Assembly: GCA_041664945.1 (NCBI GenBank)
Contig: JBAYJY010000078.1
Location: 1 to 20,120, forward strand
Source of the DNA: JBAYJY01 sp041664945
GTDB lineage: Bacteria; UBP15; UBA6099
Direction of reading: 5' to 3'
Length of the DNA stretch: 20,120 bases
Part shown: one piece after another, positions 7,325 through 15,138 of the stretch
Layout: each line of letters opens with the position of its first letter
Numbering within the stretch: position 1 is the first letter of the stretch
The notes under the pieces: generated by a model
What the model was told of the DNA's origin: nothing
The model's database searches: none
Seen by the model: only the letters and a program-made list of their open reading frames with translations
Made by a program: the position numbers and the translations under genes

Positions 7325-8977
7325 ATGATCGAATCGCGCAAAATTAAACTCGGCGTCGAATGCAATAACTCGTGCGTGTTCTGCGCCGCCTTGAAAGAGG
7401 GATACCATCGCGATTTCGAGGGCGTCGCGGCAGACCTTCAGCGCGCGCGCGCGGAGAATCGTCTCCCGGTTGTCCTGACAGGCCTTGAACCGACCGTGTT
7501 TCCCGGCATTCTCGATGTTATCGAGTTCGCCCGCGATTTGCATTTTGACGGCATCGCGATGGATACAAACGCGCGGATGTTCCGGAATACGGACTTCGCG
7601 TCGCGATGCGCGCGGCTCGGGCTCACGGGCGCCCGTGTCCTTTTTCCGCATTTCAACGCGGCGGGTTACGCGGAAATCGCCGGCGCTCCGGACGGTTTCG
7701 CGCAGGCCGCGGCGGGCGTTAAGAACCTGAAAGATCTCGGAACGGTTGAAATCGCAGCGCGAATTCCGATCTGCGCCGGGAACTATAAATCGCTGGCCGC
7801 GATTTTGAAGTATGCGCGCTCGCTCGGAATAAATGAGGCGAGGGCGTATTTCCCGCGCGGCTACATGTTCGGCGGCGAGGAATTCGACGGCGCAGCGTTT
7901 GAAGAGCAACTCGGGCAGGCGGTCGCGTTCGCGGCCCGCGCCGGAATGCAATTCGAATGCGACCGCGAGTCGAGCGCCTACCATTGTCTCGCGGAGATGG
8001 ACGAACGGACCGCCGCCTGTTTCTATCCGACGGTTTACGTTGGCCGGAACAAACATCCCGAAACGCTCGAAGCTCTCATTCGACCGACCTTCGCCTGCAA
8101 TCAGATATGCAAATTCTGCTGGGTCGACACTTCGGCGCCAAAGCCGCCCCGCGAACGCATCGAATCGGAATTGCGTTATGTCATCAGGAATAAGATTCCG
8201 CGACTCGCTTTCAGCGGCGGAGAACCGACTCTGGACCCGCGGCTGGCGGATTACATAGAGACCGCAAAACGGGGCGGCGTCCGACAGACCGAGCTCCACA
8301 CGAATGCCGTCCGCCTCTCGAATCGCGATCTTTGCGCGCGCCTGAAAACCGCCGGACTCGATATCGCCTACTGCACTCTGCTCGCGCCGGACGCGAAAAC
8401 GTCGGATTCAATCACGCGCACGGAAGGCTCGTTCAGGAAAACAGTGGCCGGGATAATCAACATGATAGACTGCGGCGTAAACGTAGTGATCCACACCGTG
8501 ATCATGGGAGACAACTACAGGCTCATGCCGCAACTCGCCGTTTTTGTCGACGAGCATTTTGCCTACAGGGGCGCGAAGCCGCCGATAAATTATTCATACG
8601 CGGCGCCCCGCGACGCGGAGGCGATGTCTGCTGGCGTCGTGCCGCGTTTCGCCGATGCGATTCCATATCTCGAAGAGGCGCTCGCGGAATGCGGCGCCCG
8701 GCGGATTCCATTCAGCGCCGGCGAGGGGTTGAAGGGCGCGCCGCCCTGCGTGATTCCTTTCCGGGAAAAATATCTGACTCGATACAGAGCGCCGGCAAAA
8801 AACGCGGCCGGCGGCGCTTTCGTAAAGAATAAAAGTTGCCTTTCATGCAAATATGACGATACCTGTTTCGGCGTGCGAAGGCATTATGCGGATTATTACG
8901 GACTGAAAGAGATTAAGCCAGTGAAAGCCGCAGGGGCGCGGAAGCTAAAAAAAACGCCTGCGGAATGCTGCGAATGA
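7325..8977 (+). CDS. Two-domain radical SAM protein with two CxxxCxxC motifs
   Basis: 550 residues. The N-terminal domain has C13-N-N-S-C17-V-F-C20 and, at 52-57, TGLEPT in place of the usual GGEPT. A second complete radical SAM core begins at C258-N-Q-I-C262-K-F-C265 with SGGEPT at 297-302. The C-terminal part has C475, C505, C508 and C514 followed by F-G-V-R-R-H-Y and a Y-Y-G-L-K-E-I-K-P ending, a SPASM-like pattern that may bind an auxiliary Fe-S cluster. Each CxxxCxxC motif should hold a 4Fe-4S cluster that splits S-adenosylmethionine into a 5'-deoxyadenosyl radical, so the protein could hold two radical sites. It lies 60 bases after the SCP2 gene with no clear Shine-Dalgarno site and overlaps the next, paralogous gene. 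The substrate is unknown. A modified lipid or isoprenoid is suggested only by the SCP2 neighbour; peptide modification is the main alternative, but no precursor peptide gene was found. Confidence 0.88.
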   Translation: MIESRKIKLGVECNNSCVFCAALKEGYHRDFEGVAADLQRARAENRLPVVLTGLEPTVFPGILDVIEFARDLHFDGIAMDTNARMFRNTDFASRCARLGLTGARVLFPHFNAAGYAEIAGAPDGFAQAAAGVKNLKDLGTVEIAARIPICAGNYKSLAAILKYARSLGINEARAYFPRGYMFGGEEFDGAAFEEQLGQAVAFAARAGMQFECDRESSAYHCLAEMDERTAACFYPTVYVGRNKHPETLEALIRPTFACNQICKFCWVDTSAPKPPRERIESELRYVIRNKIPRLAFSGGEPTLDPRLADYIETAKRGGVRQTELHTNAVRLSNRDLCARLKTAGLDIAYCTLLAPDAKTSDSITRTEGSFRKTVAGIINMIDCGVNVVIHTVIMGDNYRLMPQLAVFVDEHFAYRGAKPPINYSYAAPRDAEAMSAGVVPRFADAIPYLEEALAECGARRIPFSAGEGLKGAPPCVIPFREKYLTRYRAPAKNAAGGAFVKNKSCLSCKYDDTCFGVRRHYADYYGLKEIKPVKAAGARKLKKTPAECCE

Positions 8978-10563
8978 AAAAGGTCGCAAAGAAAATGACA
9001 AGGCCGGAGTGGGCCTGCCCTCGCGAGGACTCGTTCGGGGAGACTCTCGCATTCGATTGCGGCGCGCTTTCAGGCGAGTCGCGCGCCGCGCGCGCGCGGG
9101 CGCTTGCCGAAAATATCAAGCCGTTGAAGACTGCGCGCCTGAATCAGATTCTTCTTCTCGGCCTCGAAGGTTTTCCGGCGGCCGATATTTTGGCTATGCT
9201 GAGGGCCGCGCGTAAATCGGGATTTGAAATCGTAAAACTTGAAATGAATCTCGCGGGCTGCCGCGATACGGCGGCGCTTGCCGGTTTTTTGAATGAGGAA
9301 GCAGATGAATTGTTCGTTGTCATGCCGGGGCGGGGTGACGCGATTTCCGATGAGTGGAGGGCTGCGTTGGCGGCGCTCGAAGAGATCGCGCGATACGCGC
9401 GATGCGCCGGGCGCGGCGGATTGAGGGCGATAGCGAAAATATCCGGCCCTGCTCAAGCTGCGGCGAAGTCGCTGAAGGCGCTCGCCGCCGCCGGCGCGGA
9501 GCATATCATAATAATCGCCGAACCTGCGCTGTCGCCGGAAGAGTCAGCGAAAATGGCGGCCGCGTGCGAGCGTTCCGCGAATCAAAAAGGAGTCACGGTC
9601 GAGTTGCGAACGGGCGACGTGACTCGGGTGTTCAGGAGTCCGGAGCGGCGGGCGCGTGAAGCCGAATCGCTGTTTACCGAGGTTCCTTTTTATGTGAATG
9701 CCGGACGGCCGGTCGCTCTCGGCGCCGTTTTTCAACTCGATTTCCGATGCAACCAGAGGTGTGTTTTCTGCTCGTCCGACGGGTCGCTGCCGGCGCCCGG
9801 CGCGAAGGTGAAAAAGGATTTGCTTAAACTGGCGCTGGAACAAAATCCGCCGCGCGTTGTCTTCACCGGCGGCGAGCCGACGCTGGACAAATCGCTCTTC
9901 GAATTTATTGCGATGGCGCGAAGGGCTGGAGTTTCTGAAATATCAGTTTATTCAAACGGCATGGCGTTTTCATCGGCGGAATTCACGCGTCGCGCGGCGG
10001 AAGCCGGGATGAATCTCGCGCTCGTCTCGCTCCATTCTTCGAGGGCGGATGTTTCGGACCGCATAACGAATTGTCGCGGCGGTTTCGCAAAAACCGCGGG
10101 CGGAATAGATAATCTTTTAAACGCGCGCATATTCACGATTATCAACTATGTCGTCAACGGCCTGAACTATCGGGAAACGCCGGAGTTTGCCCGGTTCGCC
10201 GCGGAGCGGTTTCCCGGCGCTGCGCTGAATTTTTCCTATGTCGCCCCGATCATGGATGAAACGGCGTCGGAGGAGATTGTTCCGCGCTTCACGGATGCGG
10301 TTCCGTTTCTTGTAAAGGCGCTGGATGAGTGCGATGCTATAGGCGTGAACGCGGCCGGGCTGGAACCGCACTGGGGCGTTACGCCCTGCGCGCTGGGTAA
10401 ACACAGGAAACGGTATTTCCCGTTTCTGCCGCCGTTGTCCGGGCCGTACTCCGGTTTCGTCAAGCCCGGCGCTTGCGCGGGTTGCGCGCTCGACGCCGCC
10501 TGTCCCGGAGTGCGCAGGAATTACGCGAAACTATATGGAACGGGGGAACTTAAACCGATATGA
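8974..10563 (+). CDS. Radical SAM protein with SPASM-like C-terminus and degenerate N-terminal half
   Basis: I take the ATG at 8974 because it overlaps the previous stop as ATGA, as the next gene does. An ATG at 8965 is also possible (532 residues, numbering used here). The C-terminal half is a full radical SAM core: C262-N-Q-R-C266-V-F-C269, TGGEPT at 301-306, and then C475, C504, C507 and C513 with P-G-V-R-R-N-Y and a Y-G-T-G-E-L-K-P-I ending, nearly superimposable on the upstream protein. The first 250 residues have no CxxxCxxC but keep a trace of the same barrel: LLGLEGFPAADILAMLRAAR parallels LTGLEPTVFPGILDVIEFAR of the neighbour. This suggests a duplicated ancestor whose first active site was lost in this copy. 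It probably works with the upstream protein, perhaps as a heterodimer or on a successive step. The substrate is unknown. Confidence 0.87.
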   Translation: MKKVAKKMTRPEWACPREDSFGETLAFDCGALSGESRAARARALAENIKPLKTARLNQILLLGLEGFPAADILAMLRAARKSGFEIVKLEMNLAGCRDTAALAGFLNEEADELFVVMPGRGDAISDEWRAALAALEEIARYARCAGRGGLRAIAKISGPAQAAAKSLKALAAAGAEHIIIIAEPALSPEESAKMAAACERSANQKGVTVELRTGDVTRVFRSPERRAREAESLFTEVPFYVNAGRPVALGAVFQLDFRCNQRCVFCSSDGSLPAPGAKVKKDLLKLALEQNPPRVVFTGGEPTLDKSLFEFIAMARRAGVSEISVYSNGMAFSSAEFTRRAAEAGMNLALVSLHSSRADVSDRITNCRGGFAKTAGGIDNLLNARIFTIINYVVNGLNYRETPEFARFAAERFPGAALNFSYVAPIMDETASEEIVPRFTDAVPFLVKALDECDAIGVNAAGLEPHWGVTPCALGKHRKRYFPFLPPLSGPYSGFVKPGACAGCALDAACPGVRRNYAKLYGTGELKPI

Positions 10564-11531
10564 AAAAGAAAAAGAAAATCGATCCGAGACCGATAATGAT
10601 TGTTGTTATGGTTATGATTCTGGCGCTGATCGGCTTCAGGGTGGTTAACCGCGCGAAGGAACGAATGCGGGTCAGCAACCCGGAATATCAGAAGCTCGCC
10701 GCGAACTCCGAAAAGAAGTCGGAGAAAGAGCGGGGCGGCGTAAGAGAAGCCTCGAAGATCGAGGCTGCGGAGAAGCTGATCGCGCCATATAAATTCGGAG
10801 GCGTGTTTGCTGACGGGCTGCGCTTCACAAGGCTTGAGAAGTCCGAGGGCGGCAACATAATAATTAAGCTTTCCGGCAAGTCCGGCGGACGCGGGTATTT
10901 TCTATGGCTCTCGGAACGCGACGAGTCGAAGACCGCCATGGCTCGAACGAGGAATTACAACATCATTTGCATAGCGGAGAATAAAAAAGGACTCGACGAA
11001 GAAGACAGGAAAACTGCTGATGCGCTGATCGAGCTCGTCGGGAAAAACGACGGCGGAAGCGCGAAAAAGGTTGATAAGCCGTCGCCGTCCGGAAACAGGG
11101 CGATAGCGTTCGGCTCGGAGTGCGAGGGAGTGGATCGGAAATCGGCGAAATTTGATAAAGCGGAACTGAGAATCGCCGCCGGGGGCGCGGAGCCGGTCCG
11201 GGTTTCGGCGGAAATCGCGGAGAGCGCTGCCGCGCGTTGCGTCGGGCTTGCCGGAAGGCGAAGCCTCGCGCCTGAAGCCGGGATGCTGTTTGTTTTCGAA
11301 GGCGAAGGAAAACCTTCGTTCAGCGTTCGCGAAATCGCTTTTCCGGTCGATATGATTTACATAGGCGCAAATGGCGAAATAGTCGGCGTCGAAAATGATA
11401 TTAAGGCGGGGACGCAGGATATTAAAACGCCGGAAGCTTCGATAAAATACGCGCTTGAGGTTAACGGCGGATTCGCGGCTTCGCACGGCATTAAGGCCGG
11501 CGACAGGATGAAAATTCCGGAGGGGCGGTAA
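10560..11531 (+). CDS. Membrane-anchored DUF192 protein
   Basis: 323 residues. The start ATG overlaps the previous stop by four bases (ATGA), so translation is probably coupled; GGGGGA lies 12 bases upstream. Residues 2-6 are lysines, a single membrane segment spans about 11-27, and the rest should lie outside the cytoplasm. Residues about 28-75 are charged and probably a linker. Residues about 76-165 form a domain I do not recognise. Residues about 211-320 are a DUF192 (COG1430) domain: V-S-A-E-I-A at the start, CVGLAGR, GMLFVFEGEG, FPVDMIYIGANGEIVGV, YALEVNGG and GIKAGDRMKIP. The family's function is not settled. The usual F-W-M-K-N-T stretch is replaced by F-S-V-R-E-I. Fusion to a membrane anchor and a second domain is longer than the common 120-170 residue form. 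Confidence 0.82.
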   Translation: MKKKKKIDPRPIMIVVMVMILALIGFRVVNRAKERMRVSNPEYQKLAANSEKKSEKERGGVREASKIEAAEKLIAPYKFGGVFADGLRFTRLEKSEGGNIIIKLSGKSGGRGYFLWLSERDESKTAMARTRNYNIICIAENKKGLDEEDRKTADALIELVGKNDGGSAKKVDKPSPSGNRAIAFGSECEGVDRKSAKFDKAELRIAAGGAEPVRVSAEIAESAAARCVGLAGRRSLAPEAGMLFVFEGEGKPSFSVREIAFPVDMIYIGANGEIVGVENDIKAGTQDIKTPEASIKYALEVNGGFAASHGIKAGDRMKIPEGR

Positions 11532-11536
11532 AGTCT

Positions 11537-11573
11537 CGCGTTAGCGCCGTGATCGCGGAAGGCGCATAGCGCG
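11537..11573 (+). other. Intergenic stem-loop before the glycosyltransferase gene
   Basis: Outer arms CGCG/CGCG and inner arms GCGCC/GGCGC enclose a 12-base loop, with a small internal loop between the two stems. No T run follows. It fills most of the 49-base gap and resembles in position the stem-loop at 7284-7310, so both may set relative expression within the operon. Confidence 0.3.
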
Positions 11574-11580
11574 GCTATTC

Positions 11581-12636
11581 ATGAAAATAGCGGTTGTCAA
11601 CAACGAGCAGCAGGACTTTTCAGGCAAACCGATTGAATGGGAAGGCCGTGAATTTCATTATACGGCCGCCGGTTTCGAGGACGTGGTTTCCGGCCTGTGG
11701 ACGCGCGGCTGCGATGTGCGTATCGACAGCGAGGCGCTCGGCCGCATGGTTGCAGAAACGCAACAGGCGGACGCTGTTTACTGCGAAAGCCCGGAGGCGT
11801 TCCTGCTCTGGTTCGTGTTTTCGCGGCGCGGGTTGCGGCCCGTTCCGTTTGTCATAGAGGACGAGCATCTTCTTCAGAGCGTAACGCGGCTCGCGCGCTG
11901 GGTTGAGGCGGTTTACGGATGCAAGGCGTTGGAGGAATTTCTGACTGACCGCCGAAACGTCTGGCTGCACCATGCGGCCGCGCACAGGCCGAAATATCTC
12001 AGCGCCGGAATTGCGCCGGAGAGGCTCATACGGCTGCCATGCTCGTCATATCTGATCAATCTCGTGTCTCCCGAGTTGTATCGCGAATTGAAGCGCGGTA
12101 AGAGGCGCCCGCGCAAGGAAATCGAAGAGGCGTTCGCAGGTTCGTTTCTGTGCGCCGGATTTAACCGGCGCGATGTCGCGGCGTTCGCGGAAGCCACGCG
12201 CGGGCTGCCGCATAAAATCCGGGTGATAGGCCCGAGGGATCCCCAGGCGGCGCGGATCAACAGGAACATTCAGTGGTTTGATTTCATGCCGCAGGCGGAT
12301 TATATCGACGCGCTCTCAGCGGCCGCGGCGGTTGTCGTTCCGCTTCTTTATGACGAGTTCAGCGGCGGCGAGAACACCATAACATTTTCCATGGCGCTCG
12401 GGAAACCGGTGATAGCCACGGGAACCGCGGCTGTGAGGGAAATAATCACGGACGGGAAAACCGGCCTGCTTGTTCCGGTTAACGGCGCGGGAGCGATCCG
12501 GACGGCGATCGAGACGCTTGCCGCGGATGATAAGTTGCGAAAAAGAATCGGAGCGGCGGCGAAAAAGGCGGAAATTGCGATCGCCGAAAACTGCCGCGAA
12601 GCGCTTGTCGAGGCTTTTTCAAAGATCGCCGTCTGA
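11581..12636 (+). CDS. GT-B fold glycosyltransferase, GT4-like
   Basis: 351 residues, with no signal peptide, expected in the cytoplasm or on the inner membrane face. The N-terminal half begins with the strand MKIAVVNN typical of the GT-B acceptor domain. The C-terminal half (about 185-351) is the donor-binding domain: GSFLCAGF, KIRVIGP, NIQWFDFMPQADYIDALSAA, VVVPLLYDEFSGGE, then MALGKPVIATGTAAVREII and DGKTGLLVPV. The last two blocks are classic for family 4 retaining enzymes. The second glutamate of the usual E-x7-E motif appears to be replaced (F-S-M-A where E-A-M-A is common), although E259 and E264 are near. It probably moves a sugar from a nucleotide-sugar to an unknown acceptor, perhaps the product of the radical SAM genes. 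No clear Shine-Dalgarno site precedes it. Confidence 0.82.
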   Translation: MKIAVVNNEQQDFSGKPIEWEGREFHYTAAGFEDVVSGLWTRGCDVRIDSEALGRMVAETQQADAVYCESPEAFLLWFVFSRRGLRPVPFVIEDEHLLQSVTRLARWVEAVYGCKALEEFLTDRRNVWLHHAAAHRPKYLSAGIAPERLIRLPCSSYLINLVSPELYRELKRGKRRPRKEIEEAFAGSFLCAGFNRRDVAAFAEATRGLPHKIRVIGPRDPQAARINRNIQWFDFMPQADYIDALSAAAAVVVPLLYDEFSGGENTITFSMALGKPVIATGTAAVREIITDGKTGLLVPVNGAGAIRTAIETLAADDKLRKRIGAAAKKAEIAIAENCREALVEAFSKIAV

Positions 12637-12662
12637 GACAAACATACGGAAAGAAGAGATAC

Positions 12663-14039
12663 ATGAAAAACATAAAGACGTGGAAGTTTTTCATAGCGGC
12701 GCTGATTTTGTCGGCGGCGTGCGTCGCCGCATCGATACCGTCGAGGTGGCAGGGCGCTCGCAAAGCGGAGGAGGCGTACGTGCCTTTGCGCCCCATGGAG
12801 GCCGGAGAAGCGGCGGCGCTGCTGGCTTACCGCGACGGATATGATCCGTTGCGACGGTATGCGTCGGTGATAAAGCTCGATGAGAGAACGGCGTTGGTGG
12901 CGACTCCCTTTTACGTTTTGTCCGGCAAAGGCAGCGGAAGAGCCGCGGTGGCGTCGGTTGTGTTTAAGGGGAAAACATATAATTTCATGCTCGCCAACTG
13001 GATTCACCGCTACAACATGCACCGCATCGACCGCGCGGCTCTCGAAAAGGCGATCGGCTCGCCGCTTTCCCAAAAGGATGTCGACGCGTCGGCCTACCGG
13101 GGCAAACGATCCGTTTTTTCGAGTTCGCTCTTGTGGCTTTACGCTTTGATCGAAATTCTTTTCTTCGCGTTCTCGGCCACGCTTCTTTTCTATTTTTTCA
13201 AGACGACGAAAAGCATTTGGCTGGCGCTGCCGGAGATTGTGTTAGTCGAGTTCATTTTCATAATATTTACGCGCATTTATTCGCCCGCGTTCTGGGATTC
13301 GGATTTATTTTACGAGAGGATAGCGGCGGAGGCGGTCGCCTTGCGGCTGTTCCGCACGCTGCCGTATCTGATTCCGCCCGCCGCGGCCAGTCTCGCGCTT
13401 TATATTCTGTCGGCTGCGCAAAATGATTTGAAAACAAAATACAAACTGTCGCCGGGCGTTTTCAGAACCATCGCGGCATGCCTGATAATCGCTGCGTGCG
13501 CGGCGTATATAGGCGGGCGGCATGCGGACTACGCGAGGGAAGCGGCGTTCGCCGCGGGCGTTTCCGCGAAGCTGAACGGCAGCCTCAACGCGGGAAATAT
13601 CGCGGCGCTGCGGTCTGACCCGGCGTTTGCGGTCGGCGGCAAGGCGGTTTATTCGAAGCTGTCGCCCGGCGGCGCTGCTAAAAAAGCGGTCGATGAAATT
13701 CTGAGCGACGAATACGCTAAAGGCGGCCACGCGCTGGATGTTTTCATTCCGGCCGGACGCGGGCATTTCATATATCTGAGCAGGATTCCCGACTCGCGAT
13801 ACGTTGACGTGAGGACGCTGGAATACGCGCTGGACAGGGCGGCGGTGAAGCGTTTGCTTAAAAGCAAACAAGGCTACAGGACCGGATTTTACGCATATTT
13901 GCGCGCGCCGTTCGCGGCGGGCGGAGCGGTTGTCGCGGACGGCGGCGCCGCGGCGGTTTATCTGATTAAGTCTGAATACGGAACTCCGCGAACGACGTTT
14001 TCAGACTGGGTTATTCACAGGGTTCTGGATTACTTTTGA
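12663..14039 (+). CDS. Multi-pass membrane protein of unknown function
   Basis: 458 residues, preceded by GGAAAGAAGAG about 5 bases before the ATG and only 26 bases after the glycosyltransferase. Predicted membrane segments are at about 8-25, 155-179, 184-205, 232-251 and 268-285. The loop at about 26-150 and the tail at about 286-458 are soluble and, if the first segment faces out, would lie on opposite sides or both outside depending on topology. The tail looks like a folded mixed alpha/beta region with no catalytic motif I recognise. No lipobox: the residues before C20 are S-A-A, not matching the rule well. As the last gene of the operon it may anchor or export the pathway product. I do not recognise the family. 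Confidence 0.7.
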   Translation: MKNIKTWKFFIAALILSAACVAASIPSRWQGARKAEEAYVPLRPMEAGEAAALLAYRDGYDPLRRYASVIKLDERTALVATPFYVLSGKGSGRAAVASVVFKGKTYNFMLANWIHRYNMHRIDRAALEKAIGSPLSQKDVDASAYRGKRSVFSSSLLWLYALIEILFFAFSATLLFYFFKTTKSIWLALPEIVLVEFIFIIFTRIYSPAFWDSDLFYERIAAEAVALRLFRTLPYLIPPAAASLALYILSAAQNDLKTKYKLSPGVFRTIAACLIIAACAAYIGGRHADYAREAAFAAGVSAKLNGSLNAGNIAALRSDPAFAVGGKAVYSKLSPGGAAKKAVDEILSDEYAKGGHALDVFIPAGRGHFIYLSRIPDSRYVDVRTLEYALDRAAVKRLLKSKQGYRTGFYAYLRAPFAAGGAVVADGGAAAVYLIKSEYGTPRTTFSDWVIHRVLDYF

Positions 14040-14055
14040 GCCGTTTCGGCTTCAA
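14036..14055. terminator. Possible bidirectional terminator hairpin between convergent genes
   Basis: TTG-AGCCG, a three-base loop TTT, and CGGCT-(T)-CAA form an 8-bp stem with one bulge. It starts inside the stop region of the plus-strand membrane protein and lies 15 bases beyond the end of the minus-strand channel gene. Neither strand has a T run after it, so intrinsic termination is uncertain. Confidence 0.3.
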
Positions 14056-14069
14056 TGCAAAAGAAGCTG

Positions 14070-15128
14070 CTAATGCCCGGCTAATATTTTCAGTTTCTCT
14101 ATCGAATCCACAGCGCCGATGACGATCATGACGTCGCCTTCATCGAGCCGGTCGCTTCCCGCCGGATTATACTCGAACTCGCCCTTTTCGGCGTCGAGCA
14201 AAGCGATTATCAGCAGTCCCGTTTTCTCGTAGACCGCAGTCTCTCCGATAGTCTTTCCCGCGATCGGCGATCCCGGCCTCACTGTCACCTCTCCCACCCG
14301 CACCGACATTTCCTTCGACCTCAGCATCCGGTCCAAAAACGAAACCACGTTCGGCCTCAGCATCTCCGATGCCATCCGAAGGCCGCCGATCTGGTTAGGC
14401 GATACGACATAGTTTGCGCCGACCCGCGTCAGCTTCTCGCGCATCTGCACCGCGATCCCTCGCGCCACCACTTTTATTTTCGGGTTCAGGTTCTTCGCCG
14501 TCACCGTCAGGTACAAATTGTCCTTGTCGTTCGAAAGGCATGCGACAATTCCCATCGCGCTCTCTATCCCGGCGTCTATCAGAACTTCGTCATCCGTCGC
14601 GTCGCCCAGTATGTAATTGACTTCCCCGTAACGTTCCATCATGTCATTGATGTGGTCCATCTGCGAGTCGATTATCACATACGGCATCCCTGACCGCTGC
14701 ACTTCTTCGACCACGTGTTCTCCCGTGCCGCCTATGCCCGCGATTATCACATGATCCTTCAACAGCGATATCTTTTTCAGCATTTTGTGCTCCTTGAAAA
14801 CTTCTTTAACTCCGCCTTCGACGAAAAACGCGGTGATCTTGGACACGCCGTAAAGCACGACGCCCATCCCCAATATGATCAGTCCCATCGTGAACAACGA
14901 GGCGACGGCGCTGCTCTCGACTCCGAGGATGTCTCCGTATCCGACAGTGGTCAGCGATATCACCGTCATGAAAAGGCACTGGAGAATCGTCCAGTCGCGG
15001 CCTTCGCTTGCACCGATCAACATATAACCGCCGACGCCGAACACCACCGTGCAGAAAAGCAGAATCAGAGGGAGTCTCAGGTGGTCCATCAACTCCCGGT
15101 AAAGCGTGTTGACCGGATGCTTTTTCAT
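14070..15128 (-). CDS. Two-TM potassium channel with RCK (TrkA-N/TrkA-C) domain
   Basis: 352 residues. Membrane segments at about 20-39 and 75-98 flank a pore loop with the K+ selectivity filter T-V-G-Y-G-D at 61-66. Residues about 126-245 are the RCK Rossmann domain: VIIAGIGGTGEHVV is the dinucleotide-binding loop and D154 ends the second strand, as in NAD-type binders. Residues about 275-350 are the TrkA-C/RCK-C ligand domain (RPGSPIAGKTIGE, then LDEGDVMIVIGA). The order and length match the MthK-like family, tetrameric channels in the inner membrane that pass K+ and open or close on binding ions or nucleotides to the RCK ring. It stands alone, convergent with the operon on its left, and has its own promoter. 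Confidence 0.93.
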   Translation of the reverse strand: MKKHPVNTLYRELMDHLRLPLILLFCTVVFGVGGYMLIGASEGRDWTILQCLFMTVISLTTVGYGDILGVESSAVASLFTMGLIILGMGVVLYGVSKITAFFVEGGVKEVFKEHKMLKKISLLKDHVIIAGIGGTGEHVVEEVQRSGMPYVIIDSQMDHINDMMERYGEVNYILGDATDDEVLIDAGIESAMGIVACLSNDKDNLYLTVTAKNLNPKIKVVARGIAVQMREKLTRVGANYVVSPNQIGGLRMASEMLRPNVVSFLDRMLRSKEMSVRVGEVTVRPGSPIAGKTIGETAVYEKTGLLIIALLDAEKGEFEYNPAGSDRLDEGDVMIVIGAVDSIEKLKILAGH

Positions 15129-15138
15129 CTCAGATTTA

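Noticed and set aside
6950..8299. Minus-strand open frame of 449 codons across the SCP2 and radical SAM genes
   Set aside because: It is antisense to CxxxCxxC and SCP2 sequence and spans two plus-strand genes; no recognisable motif or start site of its own.
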